A DNA stretch of 64,000 nucleotides from Mastigias papua (Eukaryota; Cnidaria; Scyphozoa; Rhizostomeae; Mastigiidae). The translations under genes were made by a program, and so were the position numbers. The stretch is taken from NCBI GenBank assembly GCA_964019165.1, contig OZ025282.1:12978229-13042228 (forward strand). The letters run 5' to 3'. Position 1 is the stretch's first letter; each line of letters opens with the position of its first letter. Below, in pieces: positions 11,781-22,670 of the stretch. Under the pieces are notes generated by a model, which searched no databases, was not told where the DNA came from, and saw only the letters and a program-made list of their open reading frames with translations.

Positions 11781-11789
11781 AGTAAAGTG

Positions 11790-12140
11790 CCATTGAACAC
11801 ACGTGTTTTTTATAAGAAACACACTTTCTGCGTTCAGCCTGGGCGTTTCTTGAAATTATTGAAGCTTTTAATAGCAACAATAACCAATGACAACCTAGTA
11901 CAGCCAGAGGGCCTACCAAATTACCAAGTCCCGCCAGTCTCTTCTCTAAATCCAGCATCAAACACTCCAGATAACCAGGAATTGCATGATGGACTTCTAC
12001 CCAATAAAAAATTTCTTACGACAACTGTTTTTTAAAGTGCCCTTTCCAAGCTCAGCCTGCCCATGTTTCTTAAATTTTTCTTAGTTTTTGGCTAATTTCA
12101 GCCTCATGTTTCTTATAGACATGTGTCTTATTAAACAAAA
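11790..12140. repeat. Possible MITE with ATAAGAAAC-containing inverted ends
   Basis: The left arm has ACACGTGTTTTTTATAAGAAAC. The inverse of the right arm has ACACATGTCTATAAGAAAC. Both sides contain CAGCCTG-type words beside runs of TTTCTTAA. Similar ATAAGAAAC/CAGGCTGA text recurs at about 21590-21930. The boundaries and target duplication were not resolved. Confidence 0.3.
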
Positions 12141-12686
12141 CGCGTAGTCCTTGACGTTTCTGTCATAGTTGTTAAGGCTATGGTAATTGTTAGGATGTGG
12201 TCTTTGAGTGTGGATTTATATTTTGAAACTTTGAGAACATCAGAAAATGTGTTGGATCCGCCCCTGAATAATTTTTAGTTGTAATATCTTCGCGCGAAGG
12301 CAAACTTTACTAATGAAATTTCCCGCTACACAGAATGTCACTGGGCATGAGGGCTTTAATATTAGGGCGCAAATAATTAACCTGCTGCCTGAATGAGGTA
12401 TTAACCTGAGAAACTAAAACCGAGGGGCAAATCACTCTGGAAAAAGTGTACGAGATTTTTGAGATTTTCAGATTTTTCACAGATTTTAAAGATTTTCTTG
12501 TATTTCACGAAGATTTTTAAGATGTTTTTGGACTTCACAAAGATTTTCAAGATTTTAAAGATGTTTGGGGATTTTTAGAGTATTTTATTGATTTTTCCAT
12601 TGTTTAAGATTTTTGAGATTTTTGCAAGATTTTTGAGATTTTAAAGATTTTTTGAAGATGTTTTGAAAGACTTCTATGTTCCATAA

Positions 12687-13462
12687 TGCTAGGCGCACAC
12701 TGGAGAAATTTGCTTAAGAAAAGTGCCATTCGTGCCATATTGCTTAAGCGAAATTCTCCAGTGTGCGGTGGTTAATCCCTAAGCAATCTTGCTTTTCTAG
12801 CCAAAAGTAAAATATCTATCGTGTTTGATATTCTTTTCCTTTCTTGCCATTTTGCTTCAGTGTGCGGGGGTGAAAGCAATATTGCTTACAACTCTTGTAG
12901 TGTCACGCATGCGCTTTATCCGTATTCTACGGCGGTAAGATTGTGTAATGGCGAAAATCACCAGCGACTTTTAAATGAAGCTATTCCGCACAATAACTTG
13001 ATATAATTTTCGGCTAAGTTTATGGAAAAGTTGAAGGGAGACCAAGCTATACACCAGTCCAGATTCTTCTACATGCTCCTTGTTCCTAAATCAAGAGCAA
13101 ACAATAGCAGCTAACTGTACAAGTCACGAGATGTCATCAGTTTGATAAATGGGGATGTAGCAAATGTTTATTTATCATCGCAGGGCTTGTTTACCACTAT
13201 TTTCGAAGGCTGCTGTGATCTCAACTGCAGACTAGCGCATGCGCTGCACTCCAAGAGTTGTAAGCAATATTGCTTTCACCCCCGCACACTGTAAGCAAAA
13301 TGGCACGAAAGGAAAAAATATCAAACACGACAGATATTTTACTTTTGCCTAGAAAAGCACTATTGCTTAGGGATTAACCACCGCACACTGGAGAATTTCG
13401 CTTAAGCAATATGGCACGAATGGCACTTTTCTTAAGCAAATTTCTCCAGTGTGCGCCTAGCA
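12687..13462. mobile_element. Harbinger-like MITE with ~225-bp TIRs, 3-bp duplication TAA
   Basis: TGCTAGGCGCACACTGGAG begins the left end, and its exact inverse closes the right end. The arms match over about 225 bp (12687-12915 against 13232-13462) with few differences. TAA flanks both sides (12684-12686 and 13463-13465), which fits the 3-bp TWA targets of PIF/Harbinger. Each arm also contains its own internal inverted words (GCTTAAG, AGCAATATTGCTT). There is no coding region. It was inserted into the hAT-like element. Confidence 0.7.
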
Positions 13463-14026
13463 TAAAGTACATTTCAACTCATGTAAAGGTTCTTTTTCAT
13501 ATATTTTGTTGTAAGATGTAGTAAAGTAGTTAGTCTAATTTTTCCCAGTTGCACAAGATACAAATATTTCCTATGCCGCCTTTCGTCAGGTCAATAAAAT
13601 TCCTAAATTGTATTGGAGTTCCCACATATTTCATTTTAAGTATGAAAACAAAGATACTCTACTCAGAAGAAACCTTTTATCATCCTCAATTCGTTTGAAG
13701 CCACACAGGTCATCGGCTCTAACAGTGCAGTGTTACTTGCACTCAGAGGTGCTGTGGAAGGGAGTCAGCTCGGGAGGCTAGCCCCCTTTGTTACAATGAA
13801 GAGAGTTTTTAGGGAGGCTCAGCCCCCTTTCAGTTTTCTTAAACTAGTTTGGTCAACGTCTGGCTTGGTAGTACGAACCAACCCTGTACTACGGTTTTAT
13901 GAATATTTTACCTAAATTATGCGTACCTTTTGTAAAACTTTGTATGCATTCAAATTTAAACAGCCTAGTGACGTCATGGGTGTGGTTACGGGTGTGGTCC
14001 AAATAATGGCCTGCAGCTTAACTCCC

Positions 14027-14355
14027 TGTGGTGAATTGACTGATTCCCACAATATGTAATCGCGTTTACTATGAGCTCTCGGTCAATCTCAATCACAGAA
14101 TCCCAAGTCCCAAATTGACGGCAGAATAAACACACAAATATAGTATACCATTAAGCAATAGAACAACGAACATTAGATAAAATATGAAAAACCAGTGTAT
14201 ATGTGTAAGAAAATGAAAATGTCCCAAATACCGAGTCCCTTCTCTAGTTTGTTCTTCAGTCACGTCGCAATTCACAGATAGATCTCTCTCCGCCCTTCTC
14301 CAGTCTAAAACTAAAGCTACTCCACAGCGTCCAGCAAAGCAATAAATCTCCCACA
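14027..14355 (-). repeat. 3' LTR of the BEL/Pao element
   Basis: The 329-bp copy is identical by eye to 19747-20075. On the minus strand it is preceded by the purine-rich AGGGGGAGTG (about 14356-14367), a suitable polypurine tract. Confidence 0.9.
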
Positions 14356-14396
14356 CACTCCCCCTATTTGACCCCCAAAGGGCGTCAAATATAAAG

Positions 14397-17300
14397 TCAA
14401 AGTTCTTCATTAAGTTCGTAATTGCAAATTTCGTGAATGTTCTTGATTGCATCATCTGCTGCTCGTCTCTTTGGTCTGAACTCTTTTGCATTTGCGTTTA
14501 GCCTCGGCTCTGCACATTCCCCTGTATTACAGCTCAGTTCTAATGGATACAAAAACTGTATTGGCCTTTCCAGCTCTCCGTTAGCAGTAAGAACCTTGAC
14601 CACTCTTACAACTCCGTCCCTGCCTTGGATCATATCTGTTACTTTACCAATTTTCCATCTAGCCCGGTTCTTTTCCTCTCCCTTTATCATTACAATGTCT
14701 CCTCTCTTGAGGTCTGCTTGCTTCCCAGGGTGTTTAAGGTTATGTCTCTCACGAAGTGCTCTGACATACTCTGATCTCCACCTCTTCCTAAGTGCTTCTT
14801 TGCAGCGCAATAGGTACTTCGCTCTGTTTCTCAGGTCTTTACTTTCCCTTGAAGATGGTTCTTCTTCTGGGGTGTAGATAGATTTGCCATGTATCAGCAT
14901 GTTCGGTGTAAGAACTGGCAATTCAATGTCATCCTCGCAATATGATAGAGGGCGATTGTTGATCACAAGTTGTATGTCTATCAATATCTCTTCCATTTCC
15001 GTAAATGTAACTTTGGCTGATCCCACAGTTTTATACAGTGCACCTTTAACAATACTGATCATGCGCTCGAATAGTCCTCCCCACCAGCTTGCTCGACTTA
15101 GGTTGAACTGCCATTTCATCACGTTTTCTGCTAGGTAATCTTGCAACCTTTCATCTCTTTGGATCTTACTGATCCACTTTGAAGCAGCTACAAACGTCTT
15201 CCCATTATCTGAAATTATCTTTTTAGGCTTCCCTCTGACAGCAATGAATCTCTTCAAACTTCTTAGGAAATCCCCAGTCGTCATATTCGGCAAAAACTCT
15301 ATGTGTACTGCACGTGTCCAGCTGCAAGTATACAATATTATATACCCTTTCCGATCACTTTTTCCCTTTCCACGATACATGATAGGTCCAGCAAAATCTA
15401 CACCGACCACATCAAAAGGTAGTTTTCCCTCTGTTCTCTCCTTTGGAAGGTTTCCCTGGGGTGGAGTAGGGCAGGCAGTGGTATGAAACCGTTTGCAACC
15501 ATGGCAAGCCTTTATGATTCTTTTCACAATGCTTCTAAGCTTGGGAATCCAGAAATAGTCTCGCACTTTTGCCATTGTCAGTGCTACTCCCCCATGCAAG
15601 GTTTGCAAATGAGCTTGCTCTACTAATTTTGCACTTATGTTGTTTCTAAAAGGCAAGTAGATAGGATAGTCTCCTTGAATTCTGCCTTTGCAGATGAGAA
15701 TATCGTTGTCATTCCTTTCTAAGTTGAGCCTCTCAGAATCTCGTTTGAAACTCTCAGTATCTTGAACATCCGATTGTGCTCTCTTTATCAAAAGGAACTT
15801 AGTCTCTATTGTCTCATCGGTTGTGAGTGGGCCTTGGCTTGATTTTCTACGACAGTTGTTGATGAATCTTTTCATCCATGATAGAATCCTAACAGCTTTC
15901 CAGAATGATTTCTTTTCAACTAAATTGTCAATCTCGTCACTTTCCCTCTCTACATTAACGTGTATAATTTCTTTAAGTAACTTTCTTTCATTCTCTGACT
16001 CCTCTGATGCTTTGATTGGAATCTCTGGCGGCCAATTCTCTTGTTTCCTTAACCAAGCTGGACCTTCCTTCCACTTGGCATTTTCTTGCAACTTTAAAGC
16101 CCCTCTGCTTCCAATGTCTGCTGGATTTTCGCCTGTGGAAACATACCTCCAGTTGTCTTGATGTTGTTTGATTTTTCTCACCCTATTAGTAACAAATTGC
16201 TTGTATGCTCCACCCCCTAAGATCCAGTAAAGGCAGACAGTTGAATCAGTCCAAGCTTGCTTACACACAATATTCAAGCCTTCTAAAGCTTCTGCAGTAT
16301 TTAATAATAAATTGCTGAGCATATGGCAACTAACAAGTTCTAATCTCGGTATTGTTAGATCTCTTTTGCTCAACCTTGATTTAGCAACCAGTATATGTTG
16401 ATTAACATCACTTCCTTGTCTGACGATTGCATAGATGACAGCAGCGCAGCCATTTAAGCTTGCGTCTGCAAACCCATGAAGTTCAATGCCAGTTATATCA
16501 CTCTTCCTCAAAGGAATAGATCTTGGTATCTTAACTTCAGTTGGAAGATTTCTTGTCCAATTTTGCCAACGTTTAAGTAAATCATCAGGAAGATTTCCAT
16601 CCCAAGAAAGCTTTCTATCACATATCTCTCTGAAAAGGATCTTTGCTGTAAGAAGAATGGGTGAAACTATCCCTAATGGATCGTAAACCTTTGCAATGGT
16701 GCGCAAAACTGTTCTCTTTGTAGATATTTCTTCATGTTGTGGAATCGTAACAACAAGAGTGTCTTCATCTTTGTTCCATCCAACTCCTAACAGTTTCACT
16801 TCAGTTTGTTTAGTTCCCAGACTTTCCTTTGCAAAACTTGTTTCATCCTTGTTTTGGAACTCTCCTTCAAGTTCTTTCGCATTTGAATGCCATTTATGAA
16901 GAGTGAATCCACCCTCCTTAAAGATTGCAACTGCATTATCTTTCAACTGCTTTGTCTCTTCTACTGAGATGGCTCCTAGACTGATATCATCCACATAGAT
17001 TCCCTCTCTAAGCTCTCTCACACAATCAGGGTACTTTGTAGTAAATTTTGCAAAATGTTGCTCTAAAGTACCACCCAATAGAAATGGGCTTGCACTCAAT
17101 CCGAATAAGACTCTTGTGAATCTGTAAATCATTGGTCCTTTGCTTTGTAGGTTATCAATCCAAATGAATCTAAGTGCATCGCGTTCTGCTTTCCGAATTT
17201 GTATCTGCAGGAATGCCTGTTTCACATCCCCGGCAAGAAATACTGGTTTGAATCTCGTTCTCAACAGTATATTCATGATCTTTCTTTGGAGTGGTGGCCC

Positions 17301-19655
17301 AGTTTCCAAACACTCATTCAGAGATGGCGATGACTCGTCGGCCTTTGCAGATGCATCATACACGATGCGAAGCTTTGTTGTCTCTGCATTCTCTCTTAAA
17401 ATGGCTCTGTGTGGTATATAGTGCTCTATATTACCTTCCAATGATTCCGGTGCTTTCTCTACAATTCCTTCATTCAGTTGGTTCTGTATGATCTCGTGAT
17501 AGTTTGCTAACATCTCTGGGTTTGATTCTAGTTTCCGCACAAGACTGTTAAACCTTCCTTTCGCAACCTTATAATTCGTAGGCAGTGCTGGATGCCCAGC
17601 CTTCCAGGGAAGAGATGTCTGATACTTCCCGTCACTTCCTTGAGTCAATTGTTCTTTAAACTCCTCATATACTGTTCCTTGATCACCTTCAGGCTTGTCT
17701 TCCAGTCCTAAAACGTCAAGACTGCATAATTGCATATAATCCTCTGTCGAACTTCTGGCTAACATTAGAGTAGATGACAAATGCCCTTGTCCAGGGGACA
17801 TGATGACCCATCCAAATTTCGTTTTTTCCGCCACTGGTTGGCCTAAGTCTCCAATTCTGGCAGCTGTAGATGTTTTGATTAATGCAAAGTCACTTGCTCC
17901 CAGTATTGCATGGATTGGCAATGATTCCTTCTTGTCTATATCATTCATCTTAACTCCTCGTAGGTGTGGATTTTCCTCAATAACAGCAGAATAATGGGGG
18001 TTGGGTAGCATTAGTAGTACATCCTTATCAACTCCATTCACCTCAGTTCTAATACTGAATTTTCCATCAATGTCGCTCAAGCTCACATCATATACATCGA
18101 TCTTCTTGACTGTTTTTTGGAGCATCATCTCAATAGATTTGCATTCTTGTCTCACTGGTGGTTTATTAATCATTGAACTAAGCCTCGTAGAAATATATGA
18201 ACTGCTTGATCCAGTATCTAATAACGCTCTGCATGAAACTCCATCAACTTGGAGAATGACAACAGGATGAATTACAGCTCTTTGATTTGTTGCTGTTAAT
18301 AGCGGAGCACTTTGCCTTCCGTCGCATATAGAAGTATGGTGCCTTTTCTGACAGTATTGGCAGCTAATTCGACTTCTACAATCATTTGCACGGTGTTTTC
18401 CTCCAGTGCAGTTAAAGCATAGCTTCTTGTTACTGAGGATTTTCCTTCGCTCATCCACAGATCTCACAACTGTACAGTCTGTAGCTTTATGTTCAGGGTT
18501 TTCACAGTAGATGCACTGTCTCAACTTTGGCACTTCTTTAACCACGTAGTTTTTCTCATGCCTGTACTGATCTCTAGGAGATGACTTGATTTGTTTCTCT
18601 CCAACCTGCAAAGGGTTTCTATCAATCCATTCTCTAAGAGCTTCCAATAGCTGGTTAAAATCCCATTCCTTCCATTTAGGATCAGTCCTTGTCAAATCTG
18701 CTCTTATCCCGTCTAATTTGTCAAGAGTCATTCGCACATTTCCCTTGACTTCATTCAACTTCCCTAAAGTTTCTAGTGCTTGTACATTGCATAACAGTTG
18801 GTCATAAAAGTCGTGAATTTTTGGCCTAGATGTTCCAGAAATGATTGGCAGCGTCATTATTTGCTGTATATGTGCATTTATGACTTCTGAGGTGTCTCCA
18901 TATCTTTGGACCAGTATTTCCTTAGCTTTGTTATAGCCTTCACTATTGGGGGGCAACTTATCAATAATTACCTTCACCTTTGGTACAACAAACTCTTTGA
19001 GGTAGGAAAATTTTGCTTCTGGTTTGATTGTGCTTTGATCAATTTGTGTCTCAAATATCCCCCAGAATCTAACCCAGTCAAGGTGGGTGCCTTGGAACTT
19101 TGAGATGTGTAAATCTGGTAGTTTTGAATTAATTTTGGACTTTTCAGCTAACAGTAACTTTTTCTGTTCTAATTCTAAGGTAAACTTTTCCTTCCTCATT
19201 TGCTTACCTCTTTCGGCTTCCTGTTCCTCTTTTACCTGGTTTTTTCTCATTTCTGTTTCGAAATCAAGCTTCTGCTTCCGTTCCATTTCTACTTTCCTGT
19301 TTTCTTCCTCTGTAATTCTTAGATTTAATTTCTCTATAGCATTCTCAAATGGTTTTAAGCCCCCCTCTGTCTCAGCTGTCCAGTTGTCAATCAATTCCTC
19401 GCTCTCGTCTTGATCTAAGTACAACCCTTGAATGTCACGGATCAAATCGTAAACCTCTTCCAATTTTGTTTTCAAATGCGAGTATTGACGTTGCATCTTA
19501 TCCATTTTCCCCGCAGATATTATGCCTTCTGACGTTTTATTAAAATAGTTAAGCTTTCTTGTCAGCGAGTTTAACAATGTCTGTTTCCTGTCCAGTTCCG
19601 CCTTTGTCTCGTCGGTCTCTACTTGCGATGTATTTCTCCTACCTTTTGTTGCCAT
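14397..19655 (-). CDS. BEL/Pao Gag-Pol polyprotein, 1752 residues
   Basis: The polyprotein builds the retrotransposon particle, copies its RNA and integrates the DNA. In order: a coiled-coil N-terminus (1-175); the DUF1759-type Gag core from KLPDLHISKFQGTHLDW (178-350); CCHC knuckles (CIYCENPEHKATDC 381-394, CFNCTGGKHRANDC 413-426, then CQYCQKRHHTSIC); an aspartic protease with LLDTGSSSSY (478-487); RT with FLAGDVKQAFLQI and the YVDD box (887-890); the Pao A17-type region (about 900-1050); RNase H with GFADAS (Asp 1064), RLELVS (Glu 1106) and WTDSTV (Asp 1137); and an integrase with an HHCC zinc site (1349-1387), VGVDFAG, ISDNGKTF and GLFERM supplying D1420, D1483 and E1530. A DUF5641-like tail spans about 1600-1710. 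No env-like frame is seen. The first ATG follows the primer-binding site by about 70 bp. Confidence 0.95.
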   Translation of the reverse strand: MATKGRRNTSQVETDETKAELDRKQTLLNSLTRKLNYFNKTSEGIISAGKMDKMQRQYSHLKTKLEEVYDLIRDIQGLYLDQDESEELIDNWTAETEGGLKPFENAIEKLNLRITEEENRKVEMERKQKLDFETEMRKNQVKEEQEAERGKQMRKEKFTLELEQKKLLLAEKSKINSKLPDLHISKFQGTHLDWVRFWGIFETQIDQSTIKPEAKFSYLKEFVVPKVKVIIDKLPPNSEGYNKAKEILVQRYGDTSEVINAHIQQIMTLPIISGTSRPKIHDFYDQLLCNVQALETLGKLNEVKGNVRMTLDKLDGIRADLTRTDPKWKEWDFNQLLEALREWIDRNPLQVGEKQIKSSPRDQYRHEKNYVVKEVPKLRQCIYCENPEHKATDCTVVRSVDERRKILSNKKLCFNCTGGKHRANDCRSRISCQYCQKRHHTSICDGRQSAPLLTATNQRAVIHPVVILQVDGVSCRALLDTGSSSSYISTRLSSMINKPPVRQECKSIEMMLQKTVKKIDVYDVSLSDIDGKFSIRTEVNGVDKDVLLMLPNPHYSAVIEENPHLRGVKMNDIDKKESLPIHAILGASDFALIKTSTAARIGDLGQPVAEKTKFGWVIMSPGQGHLSSTLMLARSSTEDYMQLCSLDVLGLEDKPEGDQGTVYEEFKEQLTQGSDGKYQTSLPWKAGHPALPTNYKVAKGRFNSLVRKLESNPEMLANYHEIIQNQLNEGIVEKAPESLEGNIEHYIPHRAILRENAETTKLRIVYDASAKADESSPSLNECLETGPPLQRKIMNILLRTRFKPVFLAGDVKQAFLQIQIRKAERDALRFIWIDNLQSKGPMIYRFTRVLFGLSASPFLLGGTLEQHFAKFTTKYPDCVRELREGIYVDDISLGAISVEETKQLKDNAVAIFKEGGFTLHKWHSNAKELEGEFQNKDETSFAKESLGTKQTEVKLLGVGWNKDEDTLVVTIPQHEEISTKRTVLRTIAKVYDPLGIVSPILLTAKILFREICDRKLSWDGNLPDDLLKRWQNWTRNLPTEVKIPRSIPLRKSDITGIELHGFADASLNGCAAVIYAIVRQGSDVNQHILVAKSRLSKRDLTIPRLELVSCHMLSNLLLNTAEALEGLNIVCKQAWTDSTVCLYWILGGGAYKQFVTNRVRKIKQHQDNWRYVSTGENPADIGSRGALKLQENAKWKEGPAWLRKQENWPPEIPIKASEESENERKLLKEIIHVNVERESDEIDNLVEKKSFWKAVRILSWMKRFINNCRRKSSQGPLTTDETIETKFLLIKRAQSDVQDTESFKRDSERLNLERNDNDILICKGRIQGDYPIYLPFRNNISAKLVEQAHLQTLHGGVALTMAKVRDYFWIPKLRSIVKRIIKACHGCKRFHTTACPTPPQGNLPKERTEGKLPFDVVGVDFAGPIMYRGKGKSDRKGYIILYTCSWTRAVHIEFLPNMTTGDFLRSLKRFIAVRGKPKKIISDNGKTFVAASKWISKIQRDERLQDYLAENVMKWQFNLSRASWWGGLFERMISIVKGALYKTVGSAKVTFTEMEEILIDIQLVINNRPLSYCEDDIELPVLTPNMLIHGKSIYTPEEEPSSRESKDLRNRAKYLLRCKEALRKRWRSEYVRALRERHNLKHPGKQADLKRGDIVMIKGEEKNRARWKIGKVTDMIQGRDGVVRVVKVLTANGELERPIQFLYPLELSCNTGECAEPRLNANAKEFRPKRRAADDAIKNIHEICNYELNEEL

Positions 19656-19725
19656 TATTGATGAACACGATTCACTAGTTGGGTGTATTTCGTACTGATA
19701 TCACATAAATGAACACATTAAGATT

Positions 19726-19746
19726 GTCCCGTCGGAGGTGCCACTT
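19726..19746 (-). promoter_or_regulatory. BEL primer-binding site
   Basis: On the minus strand, three bases after the 5' LTR end, the sequence reads TGGCACCTCCGACGGGAC. TGG at the start is expected for pairing with a tRNA 3' CCA end. I could not identify the tRNA. Confidence 0.6.
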
Positions 19747-20075
19747 TGTGGTGAATTGACTGATTCCCACAATATGTAATCGCGTTTACTATGAGCTCTC
19801 GGTCAATCTCAATCACAGAATCCCAAGTCCCAAATTGACGGCAGAATAAACACACAAATATAGTATACCATTAAGCAATAGAACAACGAACATTAGATAA
19901 AATATGAAAAACCAGTGTATATGTGTAAGAAAATGAAAATGTCCCAAATACCGAGTCCCTTCTCTAGTTTGTTCTTCAGTCACGTCGCAATTCACAGATA
20001 GATCTCTCTCCGCCCTTCTCCAGTCTAAAACTAAAGCTACTCCACAGCGTCCAGCAAAGCAATAAATCTCCCACA
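19747..20075 (-). repeat. 5' LTR of the BEL/Pao element
   Basis: The 329-bp copy is identical by eye to 14027-14355 and carries the promoter end of the minus-strand element. It is followed at 20076 by the TCCC target copy. Confidence 0.9.
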
Positions 20076-21156
20076 TCCCAGTGTTAACTCTTTAGTATGG
20101 CACGACTGTTTTCACTGACACGGTTGGGATCATAGATACCATAAATCCTTGAATTGGCCCCTCCCCTCAGAAAAGCTACCCTTCAATAAGCCCCAATGCT
20201 AGAACTTCCAATTATTATAAGCCCCACCCTAGATCATAATGAAGTCTTTGACAAAAACTAATTCTTGTATTTAGACTGTCTTTGCAATAGTACGGAGAAT
20301 AGGAGCTTTGACAGTGAGCTTTTTATGCGACATTTGTCAAGCAATTTTTAAAGCCCCCCCCCCCCCGCGAATATGCCCCAAAAATCATAAAATATAAGTA
20401 AATCCCCAGGGAACTAATTCAAGGACTTTTTGAGGATAAACGTCAAAATTTTAGCTATTTTGTCCCCTCCCTTCACAAAATCGAACAAGGCTGTCTCCAT
20501 GAGAGTCTCCTTTTTAGTGATGAATGACGTCATCAACTGTAATCTACACCCACTGCGTGTTAGAACTAATTATGTAAGTGAAGAGGAACCAAACTAAGTT
20601 TCAAGTGAACAGAAACCAAGTTCATCAAGTTACAGTCAGTTTTCTATTGCTTAGTATCATTCATAGTTACAAATGAAAAGAGAATCATATCAAAGGTTGT
20701 AAAGTTTATTTGGAGAGATTTGGAGAAAATCTTCAGTGCATTCGGCAAGAGAAAACCCCTCCTCTTTGTTGGAAAATATCGACTATCGACCGTACCCCTA
20801 CCTTCAAGCTCAAGACGTCATATATGTATGAATCCTAACATGAGGAAATTAAATTACTTGCGAACACTCGATAAAAGAAAGGTAATTTAACCCTTGGACT
20901 CAGCACTCATGGCAAAGGTTGAAGATACTGTACAGATTTTGAGATTTTTGTACAGATTTTAAAGATTTTTTAAGAGATTTAGAGATGTTTTAGAGATTTA
21001 GAGATTTTTTGTAGATTTTGCAGATTTTCAAAGATTTTTGAAATTTTTAAGATTTTCACAGATTTTTCAGATTTTTTAGAGATTTTTAAAGATTTTTCAG
21101 TAACGTGTACGAGATTTTTTTGAGTGATTTGCCCCTCGACTAAAACTGTTTATTGT

Positions 21157-21552
21157 CAGGGCGCTATGGTAATGCACACTGGAAAAATTTGCGGGCATTT
21201 CCATTTCAACTTTAAAACATGCCTTTTGTGTTAGTATTCATGATTCAAGAGGTTGGGACGTGTTCAAATGTCTTAAAACATCCGTCCAACTCATTTGACT
21301 ATTACTCGATTTAGGCCACATACAATCATTGAGCGCCATTTTGAAAATGAATGTCATGGTACTCCCGACGTATATCTTTAGGTAGAAAACTTGAAGGTAT
21401 GAACAAATAAGGAAATTAAGCCGACCAAAAGTCATTTATTATAGCTAGTTAGGTAGTCTAAAGCAATAAATTATATGATTTTAGGCAAAAATAAAACTGC
21501 CATGGAAAATAAAGGACTCTTAGCCTGTAAGGCCTTGACATATTGACATACC
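21157..21552 (+). repeat. Left TIR of the 21-24.8 kb element
   Basis: It is the inverse of 24772-24453 plus 23949-23858, with occasional substitutions (for example GACATCCGT in place of CACCCGT within the arm). It is long for a TIR. Confidence 0.7.
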
Positions 21553-22670
21553 TTAATTCCTTCCCTACACCCGTTCTTATTAATACAACATTTATAAGAA
21601 ACATCAGGCTGAGATTTGCCCAAAAATAAGAACAACATAAGAAAAACAGCAGGCTGACATCCAACAAAATTTAAGAAATGTAATTTCAAAAACAATTGAA
21701 ACATAACAAAACAACGGAAGAAAATAAAAATACAACATTAAGACGGTTTCTCCAACACAGGTGCAGTAACACACCAAAATTGACGTTGATATAGCTTTGA
21801 TTACTTTATTGGGCAATTGTTATGTCTGGACACTACTATGCACTGGAAATTACGATGCAGAAATAAGAAACAAAGTAAGAAAATCCTGCGGCTGAAATTA
21901 TATGAAAGAAATAAGAAGCGCCGTGCTGAAATTGGAGTAAATGTTCTTTAAAAAAAGGCGTATAATGGTACATTCACACTATGACTTCTGATTTTAACAT
22001 GACAAGGCGTGGAAATATTGGAATTGGCAACTTGAAATTCATTTATAACATTTGTATATGAAAGAAAGTTTAACATTACTTATTAGCTTTTGTCATATTG
22101 TGGTGAAAACTAGAGCGAGCGCGAAATTTTGGGCCTCAGAGAACACAGATTATCTCTTCGCTCTTCTTTAATTACAACTTTCATGGTCTTCATAATTCAG
22201 GGCCTTTTTTAACTTAATAACTGAGGATTGTAGTAGTGGCAGGGTAAGACTGCTCAAATTTTGCAGAACCACTGAGTAATTTTTGTCCCCTAATAATTGT
22301 TGACTTGACGATCATGTTTTGTCTGTTATTATGCTGACTTTGCTGCTTTGTCAGATTTTCTGCTTCCTATTAAGGTTCTTTTGCTGCGTTGATTAGTATC
22401 ATTAGAATATAGTGACAGCCTCTTCGCATTAAATGTGGGGTGGATCCAAGCACGGTGGATCCTCCTACGTCACCAATTACAGTTATCAGACCTCCTGGAT
22501 ATTTACTCAAGACTTTGTCCCTGAGACTTGCCTCCATAAGAGTATGAACCAAAATACGGGGAAAGGGTGCCGCTGAGCAATCTCCAACCGTCTTTTCAAT
22601 GAGGTGTGATCTAGTCGATTTTCTACTAGTCACACCCTTTAAAAGCTAACATATGATGTAGGCTCTGGCG

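Larger units (their letters stand above)
14027..20075 (-). mobile_element. Full-length BEL/Pao LTR retrotransposon, apparently intact
   Basis: Two 329-bp LTRs (14027-14355 and 19747-20075) look identical by eye, start TGTGG and end CCACA. The target duplication is TCCC (14023-14026 and 20076-20079). The minus-strand internal region holds a primer-binding site, one uninterrupted Gag-Pol frame and a polypurine stretch before the 3' LTR. Identical LTRs and an open frame mean a recent insertion, perhaps still mobile. It sits inside the hAT-like element, so it is younger than that one. Confidence 0.92.
12421..21138. mobile_element. hAT-like non-autonomous element, 8-bp duplication ACTAAAAC
   Basis: The ends are CGAGGGGCAAATCACTC and its exact inverse. 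ACTAAAAC flanks the element perfectly at 12413-12420 and 21139-21146. An 8-bp duplication with short TIRs is the hAT signature. Subterminal arrays of AGATTTTT words (12435-12660 and 20930-21125) run in the same direction at both ends. Removing the Harbinger-like MITE and the BEL element leaves about 1.9 kb with no transposase seen, so it was probably mobilised in trans. 13466-14026 and 20076-20930 are its remaining non-coding interior; a C run lies near 20351. Confidence 0.75.

Noticed and set aside
14093..14491. 132-residue minus-strand frame over the BEL 3' LTR
   Set aside because: It overlaps the Gag-Pol end in another frame, and its C-terminal part recurs in the other LTR only because the LTRs are identical; no domain is visible.
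21157..21170. Target duplication for the 395-bp TIR element
   Set aside because: The flanks (TTTATTG on the left, CTATTAA on the right) do not match convincingly at any length from 2 to 9.
22370..22633. 87-residue minus-strand frame in the TIR element
   Set aside because: No motif, low-complexity composition and no partner; the recognisable protein here is on the + strand from 22671.
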